Source of the DNA: Actinomycetota bacterium
GTDB lineage: Bacteria; Actinomycetota; Thermoleophilia; Gaiellales; Gaiellaceae
Assembly: GCA_020029615.1 (NCBI GenBank)
Contig: JAIBJO010000012.1
Location: 1 to 39,355 of the forward strand
Length of the DNA stretch: 39,355 nucleotides
Direction of reading: 5' to 3'
Part shown: positions 21,756 through 31,373 of the stretch, piece after piece
Numbering within the stretch: the first letter of the stretch is position 1
Layout of the letters: every line of letters starts with the position of its first letter
Made by a program: the position numbers and the translations under genes
The notes under the pieces: model-generated
Databases searched by the model: none
Seen by the model: only the letters and a program-made list of their open reading frames with translations
What the model was told of the DNA's origin: nothing

Positions 21756-22348
21756 CGCGGATCGGCCGCCGGGCGCAGGTCGCCCAGCTTGACCGCCCCG
21801 CGAGCGACGGCCGCGTTTGCGAGCTTGACGCGTCTCCGCTCGCCCTCCGCGCCAACGTCGAACTTGTCGTAGAGACGCGAGAGGTGCTGCTTCACCGCAG
21901 CCTCGGAGACGACGAGCTCCGCGGCGATCGCACGGATCGAGGCCGGTTCGGTGAACGCGTCGCCCCCGAGCAACGGGCGACACAGCGCCACGAGGACATC
22001 GTGCTCGCGCTGCGTGACCCGCGGCGGTTCCGCGATTGCGGCAGTCTCGGTCCCGTGGACGGGGCTGCGAAACACCAGCCGGAGCCGTCCGAGCAGGATC
22101 TCGTCCCCCGAATGGAGCGCGTGCTCGCCGATGATCCGGCCTCCGTTGACGAACGTGCCGTTGCGGGAACCGAGATCGCGAACGCACCACGTGTCGCCGA
22201 ACCGCTCGAGGACGGCGTGGACTCGGGAGACACCGTCCTCGTCCACGACCACGGCGTTGGACTCGACGGTTCCGACCGTCATCCGCTCCTCTTCGAGCGC
22301 TCGCACCTCGCGTCCGCTTCGGCCCCAAATCTCGATGTAGCTGCTCAC
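21752..22348 (-). CDS. FHA domain protein with C-terminal LuxR/wHTH-like region
   Basis: VSRVHAVLERFGDTWCVRDLGSRNGTFVNGGRI...LHSGDEILLGRLRLVF (FHA); VTQREHDVLVALCRPLL...IRAIAAELVVSEAAVKQHLSRLYDKF (HTH). Its stop overlaps the kinase ATG (21752-21755). Confidence 0.9.
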   Translation of the reverse strand: MSSYIEIWGRSGREVRALEEERMTVGTVESNAVVVDEDGVSRVHAVLERFGDTWCVRDLGSRNGTFVNGGRIIGEHALHSGDEILLGRLRLVFRSPVHGTETAAIAEPPRVTQREHDVLVALCRPLLGGDAFTEPASIRAIAAELVVSEAAVKQHLSRLYDKFDVGAEGERRRVKLANAAVARGAVKLGDLRPAADPR

Positions 22349-22729
22349 CGCAACCCCCGGCTGCCGCCGATCACGTCACGCCGATCCTACGAGCACGTCG
22401 ATGAGAACACCAGAGTGGGCGGCCTTGCCAAGACGTCACAGATTGCTCCCTGGGGGACAGGTGGATCGGCTCGATCGGGAGATGGTCACCGAGGCTCGCG
22501 CTCGTCACTCTCGATCCCGAGGGCCGTCCGAACTGCCACGAGACGGAGAGGAGTCTTCAATCATGGACACGAAGCGGCTGTCCGCCCTCAGCGGTTCATC
22601 CCATTCGCTGACTTCTTCGCGCTCCTGCTGATGCTCGCCTGGATCGTGGTGACGAGCGTCGTTCTGGCGCGCGCAAGGCGCGAACCTGCATACGTCGCGG
22701 CACCGGTGCCGCGTGAGGAGGGATCATCG

Positions 22730-23735
22730 ATGAAAGCCTTCATTGCTCTGCTCGCGGTCGGCGTCGCCACGCTCGCAGGCTCGGCCTCCGCGACGCCGCC
22801 TGGAGAGAACGGCGAGATCGCCTTCACGCGATTTGCCGTCGGTGCCGTAGGCGGCGACGGCAGGGCCGGCTCGATCTTCACGATCGGGGTCGACGGGAAG
22901 GGCGAGCGACGAGTGACCCGTCCGCCGGCCGGCGCGAGCGACGTTCAGCCGGACTGGTCGCCCGACAGGTCACTGATCGTCTTCGTGCGGGAGTTCGACG
23001 AGAAGCCGTTCGAGATCTGGAGTGTCCGGCCGGACGGCTCGGACCTCCGGCAGATCGACCCCGGCTGCCCGCCCGGAGTCGCCACGGACCAGATCTGCGA
23101 GGAAGACACTCCGGCATGGTCTCCGGACGGCAAGCAGATCGCGTTCGGCAATCCGTACGGCGGCCTCGAGGAGATCGGCGGTGAGACCTGGATCGACCAC
23201 TTCGCGGTCGCGGTGATGGATGCGGACGGGTTCGAACCTCCGCCACCTGACGCATCCGAAGCGCCACGAATACGAGGACTCCGAGCCCGTGTGGTCTCCC
23301 GACGGCACGCGGATCGCATTCAGACGGTGGAACGGGACGGCAACCCCTCGCGGCAAGCAGGCGATCTTCGTGCTCGACCTCGCGAGCGACGCCGTTCGCC
23401 GCGTGACTCCCTGGAACCTCAACGCCGGAGACCATCCCGACTGGTCGCCCGACGGGCGCCGGACCCTCTTCCGTTCGACCACGTCGGATCTGTACGGACC
23501 GCTCTACACGGTCCGCCCCGATGGATCGGGACTGAGGCGGCTGACGCGCTTCAAGGCGAGAACCGAGGTCCTGTCCTCGTCCTACTCGCCGGACGGGAAG
23601 TTCATCGTCTTCTCCCGTAGCGGCAGAGGCGGGCTGCCGGATCTCTTCGTCATGCGAAGCGACAGCACGAAGATCCGTCAACTGAGTCGGACGGCTCGCT
23701 GGGACAGCGCGCCCGACTGGGGGTCTGCGAAGTAG
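22730..23735 (+). pseudogene. TolB-like PD40 beta-propeller secreted protein, interrupted by a single-base frameshift near 23228
   Basis: MKAFIALLAVGVATLAGSASATPPGENGEIAFTRF after GAGGAGGG; repeated WSPDGKQIAF-type motifs. Homology passes from frame of 22730 (..VAVMDADG) to frame of 23220 (SNLRHLTHPKRHEYEDSEPVWSPDGTRIAF..). Confidence 0.8.
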
Positions 23736-23739
23736 CAGA

Positions 23740-23772
23740 GCGCGGCGGGCGCGACGCCGGCGGACGCCGCGC
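23740..23772. terminator. GC-rich inverted repeat between convergent genes
   Basis: GCGCGGCG ... CGCCGCGC, 8-bp arms, in the short gap between convergent genes; no U-tract. Confidence 0.35.
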
Positions 23773-23788
23773 CGTCGCCGACCTCTAA

Positions 23789-24439
23789 CTACGCGGCCGA
23801 CGCGCGCAGGTACGTCACCACCGCGAGCACACGTCGATGCGTGTCGCCGTCCAGCGGGAGGTTCAGCTTTCCGAGGATCGAGCGCACGTGGGTCTCGACC
23901 GTCTTCTCCGTGAGCCAGAGCTCCTTCGCGATGCTCGCGTTCGTCCGGCCCTCCGCCACGAGCGCGAGCACCTCACGCTCGCGCGGTGTGAGCTCGGCGA
24001 GCGCGTCACCGTCGTGTGGCGGTGACAGGAGCTGCTTGACCACCTCGGGATCGAGCGCCGAGCCGCCGCGACTCACGCGGTCGGCGGCGTCGAGGAACTC
24101 GCCCACGTCCAGGACGCGGTCCTTGAGGAGGTAGCCGAAACCTCCCCCGGAGCTCACGAGCTCGACGGCGAAGCGGCTCTCGACGTGCTGCGAGAGGACG
24201 AGCACGCCGATGCCTGGATGGAGGCGACGAATCTCGACGGCGGCTCGCATGCCCTCGTCCTCGTACGTCGGCGGCATGCGCACGTCGACGATCGCGAGGT
24301 CGGGCTCGTGCTCGGCGACGACGGCGAGCAGCGACTCCGCGTCCCCGACCCGGGCGAGCACCATGTGACCGGCGTCCTCGAGCAGGCCCGCGAGCCCTTC
24401 GCGCAGAAGCACCGTGTCCTCGGCGATCACGATTCGCAC
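23789..24439 (-). CDS. NarL/FixJ-family response regulator
   Basis: MRIVIAEDTVLLREGLAGLLEDAGHMV...DLAIVDVRMPP (receiver) and LTPREREVLALVAEGRTNASIAKELWLTEKTVETHVRSILGKL (LuxR HTH). Confidence 0.95.
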   Translation of the reverse strand: MRIVIAEDTVLLREGLAGLLEDAGHMVLARVGDAESLLAVVAEHEPDLAIVDVRMPPTYEDEGMRAAVEIRRLHPGIGVLVLSQHVESRFAVELVSSGGGFGYLLKDRVLDVGEFLDAADRVSRGGSALDPEVVKQLLSPPHDGDALAELTPREREVLALVAEGRTNASIAKELWLTEKTVETHVRSILGKLNLPLDGDTHRRVLAVVTYLRASAA

Positions 24440-26415
24440 GGAATCGCCACCTCGACGCGCGTGCCGCCACCACGCGGGCTCACGATCCGGAGCGTTCCAC
24501 CGTGTGCGGCCACTCGGTCGCGGAGGCCGGCGAGCCCCGATCCGCGACGTACGACCGCTCCCCCCACGCCGTCGTCGGCGACCGTCACGTGCAGCGTGCC
24601 GTTCTCGCGAACGGCGCGAACCGCCACTTTCGATGGCGACGCATGCTTGACGGCGTTCGTGATCGCCTCGCAGGCTACGAAGTAGGCGGCTGCTTCGACG
24701 CTTGCTGGGATCCGCTCCCTCGGCGCCTCGACGTCGACGCGAACCGGCGAGGTGCGCGCAAGGTCTCGCAGTGCGGCCGCCAGGCCGTCGTCGAGGCGGG
24801 CCGGTCGCACTCCCGCTGCGATCTGGCGCAGATCGGCGATTGCGGCCCCCACCTCGCCGACGATCTGATCGAGCGCGGAAGAGAGGATCTGCGCCTCACG
24901 AGGCAGCGAGAGCTGCAGGCGCCGGAGCTGGACGCCGAGTGAGACGAGGCGCTGCTGCGCACCGTCGTGCAGATCGCGCTCGAGGCGGCGGCGCTCCTCG
25001 TATCCGGCCTCCACGATCCGCGTCCGCGACGCTTCGACCTCCGCGAGCTGGAGGCGAACCTCGACCCGGAGCCGCGCCATCTCGATCGAGAGGGCGGCCG
25101 CCGAGAGCACGCCGTCGAGGAGGTCGCGCCGCTCGAGCAGCGTGGGATCGTGGAGCAGCATCGCGGTTTGCGTGTCGTCCCGACGGATCTCCCGTCGAGC
25201 TCTCGCGTCGAGTGGCAGCTCAGTGACGATCTCGCCGTTTGCGTCTGCATACGCCTCGGTCTCCGGCAGCCAGAAGAAGAGCTCGGCGAGCGGGTCGCCG
25301 AGCGACTCAGCGACGACCGATCCGATCTCCTCGGGAGCACGCAGCCCGTTGCGCACCTCGTCCTCGAAGGCATGGACGAGGCGCACGCCGTGGTAGCGCG
25401 CACGGCGATACCGTCGGTCGACGAAGTCCTGGATACGGGCACGCAACGGTCGGAACGCGAGCGCGACGACGAGCGTCGCCAGGGCAATCACCCACGGCGA
25501 GTCTCCGCCGACGAGAACGCCGAGCCCGATGGTGATCCCCGCATAGCCTGCGAGGAGAAGAGACGTAAGCGCTCCGTAGACAACTGTCGCGTTGACAATC
25601 CGCTCGATGGCGTACAGCCGATAGCGGAGAACCGCGATACCGATCGACGCGGCGACCGCCGCCTGCACTCCGAGTAACAGCGGCAACACGACCCAGTCGA
25701 TGAAGGAGTTGCCGATCAGCACCGAGGAGAGGAGGCAGACGAGCAGGACGAGCGGGACGAGCGCCGCCGACCACGCCAGCCACTTCATCTGCAGCCGCTC
25801 GACGCCCGTCGACCGGCGCATCCGAAGGACGATTGCCACGACGCTGGCAACGAGACCCACGATCATCCCGAGCATGAGCGGAAGAAAGATCCAGCCGGTG
25901 TCGAGCCATTCGCCGACGGTGGTGTCCGCAACCGGGTTCGTGACCGATGCATCGTCGCCGTAGAACGGATTCGGGTCGAGGAGCGCGACCGTCATGAACG
26001 CGACGAAGCACGCTGCTGCCGCCCCGACGGGCCATCGCCAGCGAGGAGAGAGAAGGTGGCCGTCCGGGAAGGCGAAGGCGATTGCAGTCGGCCAGGCGTA
26101 GAGCAGGGGCCAGTTCGCTCGGTCGAGCTGGAGCATCCAGCCCTCGCCGAGCACCAGTCCGACGGGCATGGAGATGGCTAGAGCGAACGGCCCCAGCAGC
26201 ATGATCCAGGCCACGGGGTTTCGCGGCTGACGGTTCGCGATGAGCAGGCCGACCGCAACTGGCACCACGAAGGCGACGACGATGAACGTCTTCAGCCAGA
26301 GCGGAACCCAGCTCAGGCTGTCGTGAACGCCGAGAAGGGTCGGGAAGCTCAGGAAGAGGAGCGTCGCGACCGCGACGCTCCACGCGGCGATCCGGAGCCC
26401 GCTCATCAACGACAT
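24427..26415 (-). CDS. Membrane sensor histidine kinase (HisKA_3 type)
   Basis: Multi-TM N-terminus; EERRRLERDLHDGAQQRLVSLGVQLRRLQL (H-box) and VTVADDGVGGAVVRRGSGLAGLRDRVAAHGG (ATPase). Overlaps the response regulator by 13 nt. Confidence 0.93.
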   Translation of the reverse strand: MSLMSGLRIAAWSVAVATLLFLSFPTLLGVHDSLSWVPLWLKTFIVVAFVVPVAVGLLIANRQPRNPVAWIMLLGPFALAISMPVGLVLGEGWMLQLDRANWPLLYAWPTAIAFAFPDGHLLSPRWRWPVGAAAACFVAFMTVALLDPNPFYGDDASVTNPVADTTVGEWLDTGWIFLPLMLGMIVGLVASVVAIVLRMRRSTGVERLQMKWLAWSAALVPLVLLVCLLSSVLIGNSFIDWVVLPLLLGVQAAVAASIGIAVLRYRLYAIERIVNATVVYGALTSLLLAGYAGITIGLGVLVGGDSPWVIALATLVVALAFRPLRARIQDFVDRRYRRARYHGVRLVHAFEDEVRNGLRAPEEIGSVVAESLGDPLAELFFWLPETEAYADANGEIVTELPLDARARREIRRDDTQTAMLLHDPTLLERRDLLDGVLSAAALSIEMARLRVEVRLQLAEVEASRTRIVEAGYEERRRLERDLHDGAQQRLVSLGVQLRRLQLSLPREAQILSSALDQIVGEVGAAIADLRQIAAGVRPARLDDGLAAALRDLARTSPVRVDVEAPRERIPASVEAAAYFVACEAITNAVKHASPSKVAVRAVRENGTLHVTVADDGVGGAVVRRGSGLAGLRDRVAAHGGTLRIVSPRGGGTRVEVAIPCES

Positions 26416-26569
26416 CTTTCGCCTTGCGGGTCGCAATCGCAATAGGTGCTACCACCGAATCGCGGATCGGTAGGAGCGCCGACGCGGCTTCGGTGCCCGC
26501 GTCGATGTGCCTTGGGAGTGCCGGATCTAGCGTCGAGACGTCAGCCGATACCTCGCCAAGGAGGAGCAT

Positions 26570-27061
26570 ATGTACAGTCACAAGCGAGTCGCCTCGTTCG
26601 TTGGTCTCGCCACCCTGGTGGCCTCGGCCGCGATCCTCGTCGCGACCAGCGCGTCCGCGCAAGCCGGGCGCACGCTCACCTTCACGGAGCTCGAGAAGGG
26701 ATCGACCTTCACGCACATCCGCAACACAAAGTCGACGTCAGAGCGCGCCAACACACAGGGCGACGTGCTGGCGTTCACATATCCACTGGCGGCTGCCTCG
26801 GGACGGGTCGTCGGCAGGCTCCACGTCGAATGTGTCACGACCGTCGGCGCTCGCAACTTCGTCAAGTCGATCATGACGTGCTCGGGCGTCGCCGTCCTCA
26901 AGGACGGGATCCTCGCTATTCAGGCGACCGCCAGCCCGGGCGTCCCGACGACCTCCGGAGCGGTCACCGGCGGCACCGGCGCCTACACCAACGCCCGCGG
27001 CGTCTTCGTCTCCAGGCCGGGCCAGCATGGCTCCGTCGACACCTTCACGCTCGAGGACTGA
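26570..27061 (+). CDS. Secreted allene-oxide-cyclase-barrel/dirigent-like protein
   Basis: Signal peptide; GDVLAFTYPL, CSGVAVLKDGILAIQA, SGAVTGGTGAYTNARGVF resemble AOC-barrel family motifs; RBS AAGGAGGAG upstream. Confidence 0.65.
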   Translation: MYSHKRVASFVGLATLVASAAILVATSASAQAGRTLTFTELEKGSTFTHIRNTKSTSERANTQGDVLAFTYPLAAASGRVVGRLHVECVTTVGARNFVKSIMTCSGVAVLKDGILAIQATASPGVPTTSGAVTGGTGAYTNARGVFVSRPGQHGSVDTFTLED

Positions 27062-27070
27062 GGAGGAATC

Positions 27071-27355
27071 ATGGAAACCACCAATCGCACAGCCATCGAC
27101 GTCGCCGCGGGGCATCCGCGACCCGGCCTCGCTCTGGTACTCGCCCTGCTCTCGATCCCCGGCTCCACGATCGCCTGGGAGCTCCCGTGGGGCGGCTTCT
27201 GGATCGGGCTGCCGCTCGGCCTCGCGGCCATCGTGCTCGCGATCCACGCGCTGCGTCGACTCGGGCGCTCGCGCATGGCGGTGGCCGCAATCGCGATCTC
27301 CGTGCTCACGATCGGACAGATGGCCATCTGGACCATCGTCGGACTCTTCTCGTAG
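27071..27355 (+). CDS. Small integral membrane protein, unknown function
   Basis: 94 aa with three hydrophobic segments, RBS GAGGAATC upstream, 9 nt after the preceding stop. Confidence 0.6.
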   Translation: METTNRTAIDVAAGHPRPGLALVLALLSIPGSTIAWELPWGGFWIGLPLGLAAIVLAIHALRRLGRSRMAVAAIAISVLTIGQMAIWTIVGLFS

Positions 27356-27451
27356 ACCTCCGGCAGCAAGGAAGGAATGTCTTGATGCGGTTTTCCACGG
27401 CGATCCGTCGGCGGTGGCGACGCAGAGCTAGCTCGTGGGGGCGGACAATCG

Positions 27452-27478
27452 GAGCGGGCCGGCGCGCGCGGCCTGCTC
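27452..27478. terminator. Hairpin between convergent genes
   Basis: GAGCGGGCCG-GCGCGCG-CGGCCTGCTC, 10-bp stem with one G:T pair. Confidence 0.35.
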
Positions 27479-27519
27479 CTGCCCTCCGCGTCGTGTCCGA
27501 CCGCTCGGGTGGCTCTTCG

Positions 27520-28746
27520 TCAGTTTCGCTTCGACGTCCAGAGCCCGCCGAACGGCACCCAGCGGCCCTTCGTCCAGCGCCCTAGCTGTCCCTGCTGGAT
27601 CGGGAAGTTGTCGCCCTTGCCCGTCTTGACCGAGACGCCGGGGAGCAGGAACGGGTTGCCGGCGCTCGTGATGGAGCGAGCTCGCGCCATCAGGCCCGCG
27701 CGGGTCGGATTTGCGCCCAGGCGCTTGAGGAGGCCGACCGCCTCGTAGGCCACGGCCATTCCGTACAGGTGGTTCGCGTCGTTGGGGTTCGCGCCTTTCG
27801 CGTACTTCGCAAGGATCGCCCTGTACTGCTTCATCCCGGGGTCGTTCTTCCAGCGCGTGTCGAGCGGGTCCTTGAGCGGGGTCGTCGAGATCGTCCCCTC
27901 GACCGTCTTGTTCTTCCCACCCTCGGACGCGAGCGTCATCGTGTTCGAGGTGGCCGAGACGGCGTTGTTGATGACGAGCGGGCGCCAGCCCAGCCGGTTA
28001 GCGAAGACGTATGCCTGGATCGCGAAGGTCGGCGTGGCGAAGATCGCGAGGACGTTCGCTCCGGAGGCTTTGAGCTTGCCGATCTGCGAGCCGACGTCGG
28101 GCGACGTCACCTGGTACGGCTCGGCAGCGACGATCTTCGATCCCGAGCGCCCGAGGCCCGCCTTGAGGCTCCCGAGCAGGTCCTTTCCGTAGTCGTCGTT
28201 CTGGAAGAGGACGCCCACCCTGGCCTTCTTCTGCGTCTTCGCGAGGTACTGGCCGTAGACGAACCCTTCGGCCGCGTAGCTCGGCTGGAACCCGATCGTC
28301 CACGGGTACCGGGCCGCGTCGCGCCCCCACGTCGTCGCCCCCGACGCGACGAAGAGCTGAGGCACCTTCATCTGGTTCAGGTAGTCGCGAATCGCAAGAT
28401 TCGCCTCCGTGCCGAGCGTGTTGAAGACCGCAAACACCTTGTCCTGCTCCACGAGTCGGCGGACCGCCTGCACCGTCTGCGCCGGGTTGTAGGCGTCGTC
28501 GACGATGCGGTACTCGATCTTCCGCTTCGCCGCGCCACCTGTTGCGTTGATCGAGTCGAAGTAGGCCTGAGCGCCCCGCGCGACCGTCGCATACGAGGCC
28601 GCCGGGCCGGTGAGTGGCGAGGTGCCGCCGATGAGGATCGCCGTCGCGCTCACGCCGGGATCGGCGGTGGAGCCCGCGAGCGCCACGGGCAGCGCGAGCA
28701 CGAGCGCCGCGATCAGCGCGACGGGAAGTCCAGACCGAAGTCGCAT
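27520..28746 (-). CDS. livK: Branched-chain amino acid-type ABC transporter substrate-binding protein
   Basis: ILIGGTSPLTGPAASYATVARGAQAYFDSINATGG...KIEYRIVDDAYNPAQTVQAVRRLVEQDKVFAVFNTLGT, periplasmic-binding family; located with livMHFG. Confidence 0.88.
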   Translation of the reverse strand: MRLRSGLPVALIAALVLALPVALAGSTADPGVSATAILIGGTSPLTGPAASYATVARGAQAYFDSINATGGAAKRKIEYRIVDDAYNPAQTVQAVRRLVEQDKVFAVFNTLGTEANLAIRDYLNQMKVPQLFVASGATTWGRDAARYPWTIGFQPSYAAEGFVYGQYLAKTQKKARVGVLFQNDDYGKDLLGSLKAGLGRSGSKIVAAEPYQVTSPDVGSQIGKLKASGANVLAIFATPTFAIQAYVFANRLGWRPLVINNAVSATSNTMTLASEGGKNKTVEGTISTTPLKDPLDTRWKNDPGMKQYRAILAKYAKGANPNDANHLYGMAVAYEAVGLLKRLGANPTRAGLMARARSITSAGNPFLLPGVSVKTGKGDNFPIQQGQLGRWTKGRWVPFGGLWTSKRN

Positions 28747-29820
28747 CTACTTCGGCCGAGAGTAGCGACGATTCGAGATGAGCTGCCCGACTCGACGGAA
28801 GAGACCGCCGACCCCGTTCGGGATGACGAACATGAGCAGGATCAGGATGACGCCGTAGACGATCGCCGCACCGCCCGGTTTCTGCGTCTCCACGATGATC
28901 CGATCGGGCAGCAGCGAGCCGAGGTCCTGCCCTTGCGCCCAGAGCGGCAGATAGAAGATGAAGATCGCCCCGAAGACGAGCCCGGAGAGGCCTCCGAGGC
29001 CTCCGACGACGATGCCGACGAGCAGGTAGATCGACAGCGCGATCGGGAACGCGTCCGGATTGACGAACGCGCTCGCGATGGCGAAGAGACCGCCCGCGAC
29101 ACCCGCGTACGCGGCGCTGATCCCGAAGGCGAGCGTCTTGTAGCGGGCGAGACTGACGCCCGAGGACACAGCGGCGGTCTCGCTGTCTCGCACCGCACGA
29201 AATGCGCGCCCGGTCCGGCCGCGGAGGATCAGCCAGGCGACCGCGAAGGCGACGAGCGCGATCGACCAGGCGAGGTAGTACATCCAGTCGTTCGGCGTCA
29301 GCGAGACGCCGAGGATCTCGACGTTCGAGATCGAGCCTGTGAGCTCGGGCGTCCCGAAGAGCTGGATGCCCGAGCCTCCACCCGTGAACTCCTCGAAGCG
29401 CTTGACGGTCGACGGCATCGCCACTGCGATCGCGAAGGTGGCCAGCGCGAGGTAGAGGCCCGAGAGCCGCAGCGCGGGTATGCCGAACGCCAGGCCCACC
29501 AAGCCGGCGACGAGCCCGGCGATGGGCAGCGTCCAGACGTCCTTCATCCCGCCCGAGATCGGGCCGCCGAACTCCTCGTTGCCGGCCATCAGGATCGCCG
29601 TCGTGTACCCGCCGATCGCCATGAACGCGCCGTGCCCGAGCGAGATCTGCCCCGTGTAGCCGGTGAGGATGTTCAGTCCGAGGAGCGCGATCAGGTAGAT
29701 CCCGACGTAGGAGTAGTCGCGCGCCTTGAAGTCGCTGACGAACGCAGGCAGAACGGCGACGAACACGACGAAGGCCGCGAACGCGACGAATCCGATCAGC
29801 CGTTGAGTACGTGGAGTCAA
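28747..29820 (-). CDS. livM: Branched-chain amino acid-type ABC transporter permease LivM
   Basis: LLGLNILTGYTGQISLGHGAFMAIGGYTTAIL; multi-TM. Confidence 0.92.
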   Translation of the reverse strand: MTPRTQRLIGFVAFAAFVVFVAVLPAFVSDFKARDYSYVGIYLIALLGLNILTGYTGQISLGHGAFMAIGGYTTAILMAGNEEFGGPISGGMKDVWTLPIAGLVAGLVGLAFGIPALRLSGLYLALATFAIAVAMPSTVKRFEEFTGGGSGIQLFGTPELTGSISNVEILGVSLTPNDWMYYLAWSIALVAFAVAWLILRGRTGRAFRAVRDSETAAVSSGVSLARYKTLAFGISAAYAGVAGGLFAIASAFVNPDAFPIALSIYLLVGIVVGGLGGLSGLVFGAIFIFYLPLWAQGQDLGSLLPDRIIVETQKPGGAAIVYGVILILLMFVIPNGVGGLFRRVGQLISNRRYSRPK

Positions 29821-30740
29821 ACCCGCTTCACCTCCGGCCGGCCGAAGATGCCTGTGGGGCGCACGAGCAAGACCGCCAGGATGATGAGGAGCGCCGCCGG
29901 CAGGCGCAGCTCCTCGGTGAACCAGTCGAAGGCTCCGTACTGGCTCAGGTAGCTCAGCATGTTCAGGAGCACGCCGAGGAGGAGGCCGCCGACGACCGCA
30001 CCGATCGGGGAGTCGATCCCCCCGAGCACGGCGGCCGCGAAGGCGTAGATCAGCACTGCCTGCATCATCTGAGGATCGAGCCCGACGGTCGGGGCGGTCA
30101 GCATCCCCGCGACGGCGCCGAGCGTGGCCGCAAGGCCCCAGCCCAACGCGAGCATCCAGGTCACGCGTACGCCGACGAGACGCGCCTCCTCCGGATTCAC
30201 GGCTGCAGCACGAAGCGCGAGCCCCACCTTCGTGAACCGGAAGAAGAGCCAGAGTAGGCCAACGATCCCGAGCGCGACAGCGATCGTGCCGATGTCGTGC
30301 GCCGCCACGACGACTCCGCCGAGGTCGTACGTCTTCGTCCCGAACGGGCCTTGGAGCTGCTGCGGCTCACCGCCCCACTTCCAGATGACGAACCCGTTGA
30401 TCGCGACGAGCAGCCCGATCGTCACGATCACGATCCGCAGGACGCTGCCACGCTCGACGGGGCGAATCACTGCGCGATGGATCCCGATGCCGCCTGCAAA
30501 CGAGAGTGCCAGCGTCACGACGAACGCCGGCCAGTAGCTCCAGCCGTGGTTCACGATGAGCGTCCAGGCGATGTACGCCGAGAGCGTCGCCATCTCGCCC
30601 TGCGCGAAGTTGATGACCCCGGTGGAGCGATGGATGATCACGAGCGCGAGCGCCAGCAGCGCGTAGATCCCGCCCGAGGCGAGGCCGGAGACGACCTGCT
30701 GCATGAAGTCCGAGAAGTCGAAGGCGGCGGCGACCAGCAT
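29817..30740 (-). CDS. livH: Branched-chain amino acid-type ABC transporter permease LivH
   Basis: LVIIHRSTGVINFAQGEMATLSAYIAWTL; multi-TM; 4-nt overlap with livM. Confidence 0.93.
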   Translation of the reverse strand: MLVAAAFDFSDFMQQVVSGLASGGIYALLALALVIIHRSTGVINFAQGEMATLSAYIAWTLIVNHGWSYWPAFVVTLALSFAGGIGIHRAVIRPVERGSVLRIVIVTIGLLVAINGFVIWKWGGEPQQLQGPFGTKTYDLGGVVVAAHDIGTIAVALGIVGLLWLFFRFTKVGLALRAAAVNPEEARLVGVRVTWMLALGWGLAATLGAVAGMLTAPTVGLDPQMMQAVLIYAFAAAVLGGIDSPIGAVVGGLLLGVLLNMLSYLSQYGAFDWFTEELRLPAALLIILAVLLVRPTGIFGRPEVKRV

Positions 30741-30742
30741 GC

Positions 30743-31373
30743 TCAGTACCCGAGGTAGCTCCGCCGAATGGACTCGTCTCCCTGCAGCTCGTCGCTCGTC
30801 CCGGTGAGCGCGACGCGGCCGACCTCGAGGACGTACGCACGCTGCGACGCCCTGAGAGCGATCCGGGCGTCCTGCTCGACGACCAGCACCGTGAGGCCCT
30901 CCTTCTCGTTGAGCTCACGGACGATCCGGAAGAACTCGCGCACGATCAACGGCGCGAGGCCGAGAGACGGCTCGTCGAGGAGGAGCAGGCGAGGCCGGCT
31001 CATCAGCGCCCGACCGAGGGCGAGCATCTGCTGTTCGCCGCCCGAGAGCGTCCCGGCGCGCTGTCCGCCGCGCTCCACCATCCACGGGAAGTACTCGCCG
31101 ACCCGGGTGATGTCCGCCTTGACGTCGCGATCGCGCCGCGTGTACGCGCCGAGCCGGAGGTTCTCCAAGACCGTGAGCTCGACGAACGTCCCGCGCCCTT
31201 CCGGGACGTGCGCGATCCCGGACTTGGCCGCCACCTCCGGCCCCCCTTTGAGGATCTTCCCGTCGAGCTCGATCGTCCCGCTGCGCGAGACGGTGCCCGA
31301 GATCGCACGCAACGTGGTCGTCTTACCGGCACCGTTCGCGCCGAGCACCGCCACGACCTCACCTTGTCCGACC
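30743..31373 (-). CDS. livF: ABC transporter ATPase LivF, N-terminal ~25-30 residues absent
   Basis: GQGEVVAVLGANGAGKTTTLRAISG, LSGGEQQMLALGRALMSRPRLLLLDEPSLGLAPLI. No start codon or first strands upstream of GQGEVV; the preceding sequence is the livG 3' end in another frame. Confidence 0.85.

Noticed and set aside
27769-29952. 727-aa ORF on + strand
   Set aside because: Antisense to livK/livM; composition artefact.
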